A DNA stretch of 64,000 nt from Deroplatys truncata (lineage: Eukaryota > Arthropoda > Insecta > Mantodea > Mantidae): NCBI GenBank assembly GCA_030765065.1, contig CM060978.1:53286421-53350420 (forward strand), given 5' to 3'. The translations under genes and the position numbers were made by a program. Shown piece after piece: positions 63,835-64,000 of the stretch (positions are counted from its first letter, which is position 1; each line of letters begins with the position of its first letter). The notes beneath the pieces were generated by a model. It was not told where the DNA came from and searched no databases. It saw only the letters and a list, made by a program, of their open reading frames with translations.

Positions 63835-64000
63835 TGACGGGGTGAGACGAGAGAGATGGCGGCCGGATCGGAGGCACGACAGGGCAGAGGACAGGGTCCC
63901 TATCATTTATAGATTGAAACTCAAGAAGAACAGTTGGTGCAACCGGCTCCCTACCCCACTGTGGGCTTACACGTTCCACTGGGGAGCCCGGAGGGCCGCC
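63835..64000 (-). mobile_element. SINE-2 tail, runs off the window
   Basis: The segment GCAGAGGACAGGGTCCC ... GATTGAAACTC ... CACTGTGGGCTTACACG matches, inverted, the body of SINE-2 at 39880-40040. The head would lie beyond base 64000 in the opposite sense. Confidence 0.6.

Overview
This window looks like repeat-dense, non-coding nuclear DNA of a eukaryote, most likely an arthropod and plausibly an insect. It is AT-rich, has no operons, and I found no convincing host protein-coding gene. What can be recognised is transposable elements, nearly all decayed: mariner, Tc1, Merlin, several non-LTR retrotransposons, LTR-like repeats, tRNA-derived SINEs and foldback elements. The lineage is an inference from this mix; no marker gene fixes the species.

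The dominant component is one family, called the H-repeat here: about 0.85-0.95 kb when complete, over 30 complete or partial copies in both orientations, roughly 19 kb in total by my hand-drawn boundaries. It begins ATCTGATGTGTTACACTCAC and ends GTAGAGAAAGTAAAA. It carries an 11-nt inverted repeat (ACTTTCTCTAC / GTAGAGAAAGT) placed asymmetrically, about 23 nt from one end and about 4 nt from the other. It also has an internal CA microsatellite and a small hairpin next to the 3' end. That architecture fits the Helentron-associated non-autonomous elements (HINE/DINE type) better than a classical TIR element. Several copies sit in A/T runs inside other repeats, with uninterrupted paralogous sites elsewhere in the window.

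Layout: 1-0.6 kb mariner remnant; 0.7-6.1 kb H-repeats; 6.5-8.3 kb Jockey-like RT remnant and a SINE; 8.7-10.5 kb foldback element with an LTR-like insertion; 11.4-12.7 kb dead but structurally complete Tc1 element; 13.8-18.3 kb an H-repeat split by a CR1/L2-like retrotransposon (esterase-like ORF1, endonuclease, RT) that stays in one frame across two TGA codons; 18.3-18.7 kb promoter-like DNA with two heat-shock elements; 20.8-22.0 kb foldback D-repeat; 22.3-24.95 kb an RNase H-bearing non-LTR remnant split by an LTR-like repeat and an H-repeat; 25.8-27.0 kb a near-complete long palindrome with a SINE; 28.9-29.8 kb Merlin remnant; 32-33.5 kb LTR-like repeat with an H-repeat inside; 33.6-34.2 kb second mariner; 34.7-36.1 kb D-repeat with an H-repeat inside; 38-45.5 kb SINEs and non-LTR fragments; 45.8-46.2 kb second promoter-like block with a heat-shock element; 47-53.6 kb H- and LTR-like repeats; 53.7-57.7 kb a non-LTR remnant interrupted by an H-repeat that itself holds a tandem H dimer; 58.2-60.9 kb a three-level nest (mariner, Tc1, LTR-like insertion); 61.4-63.1 kb LTR-like repeat with an H-repeat; 63.8 kb to the end, a SINE tail.

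The most useful biology here is the insertion order that can be read from the nests, the structure of the H-repeat family, and the heat-shock-element promoter lying just upstream, on the same strand, of the H/CR1 composite.
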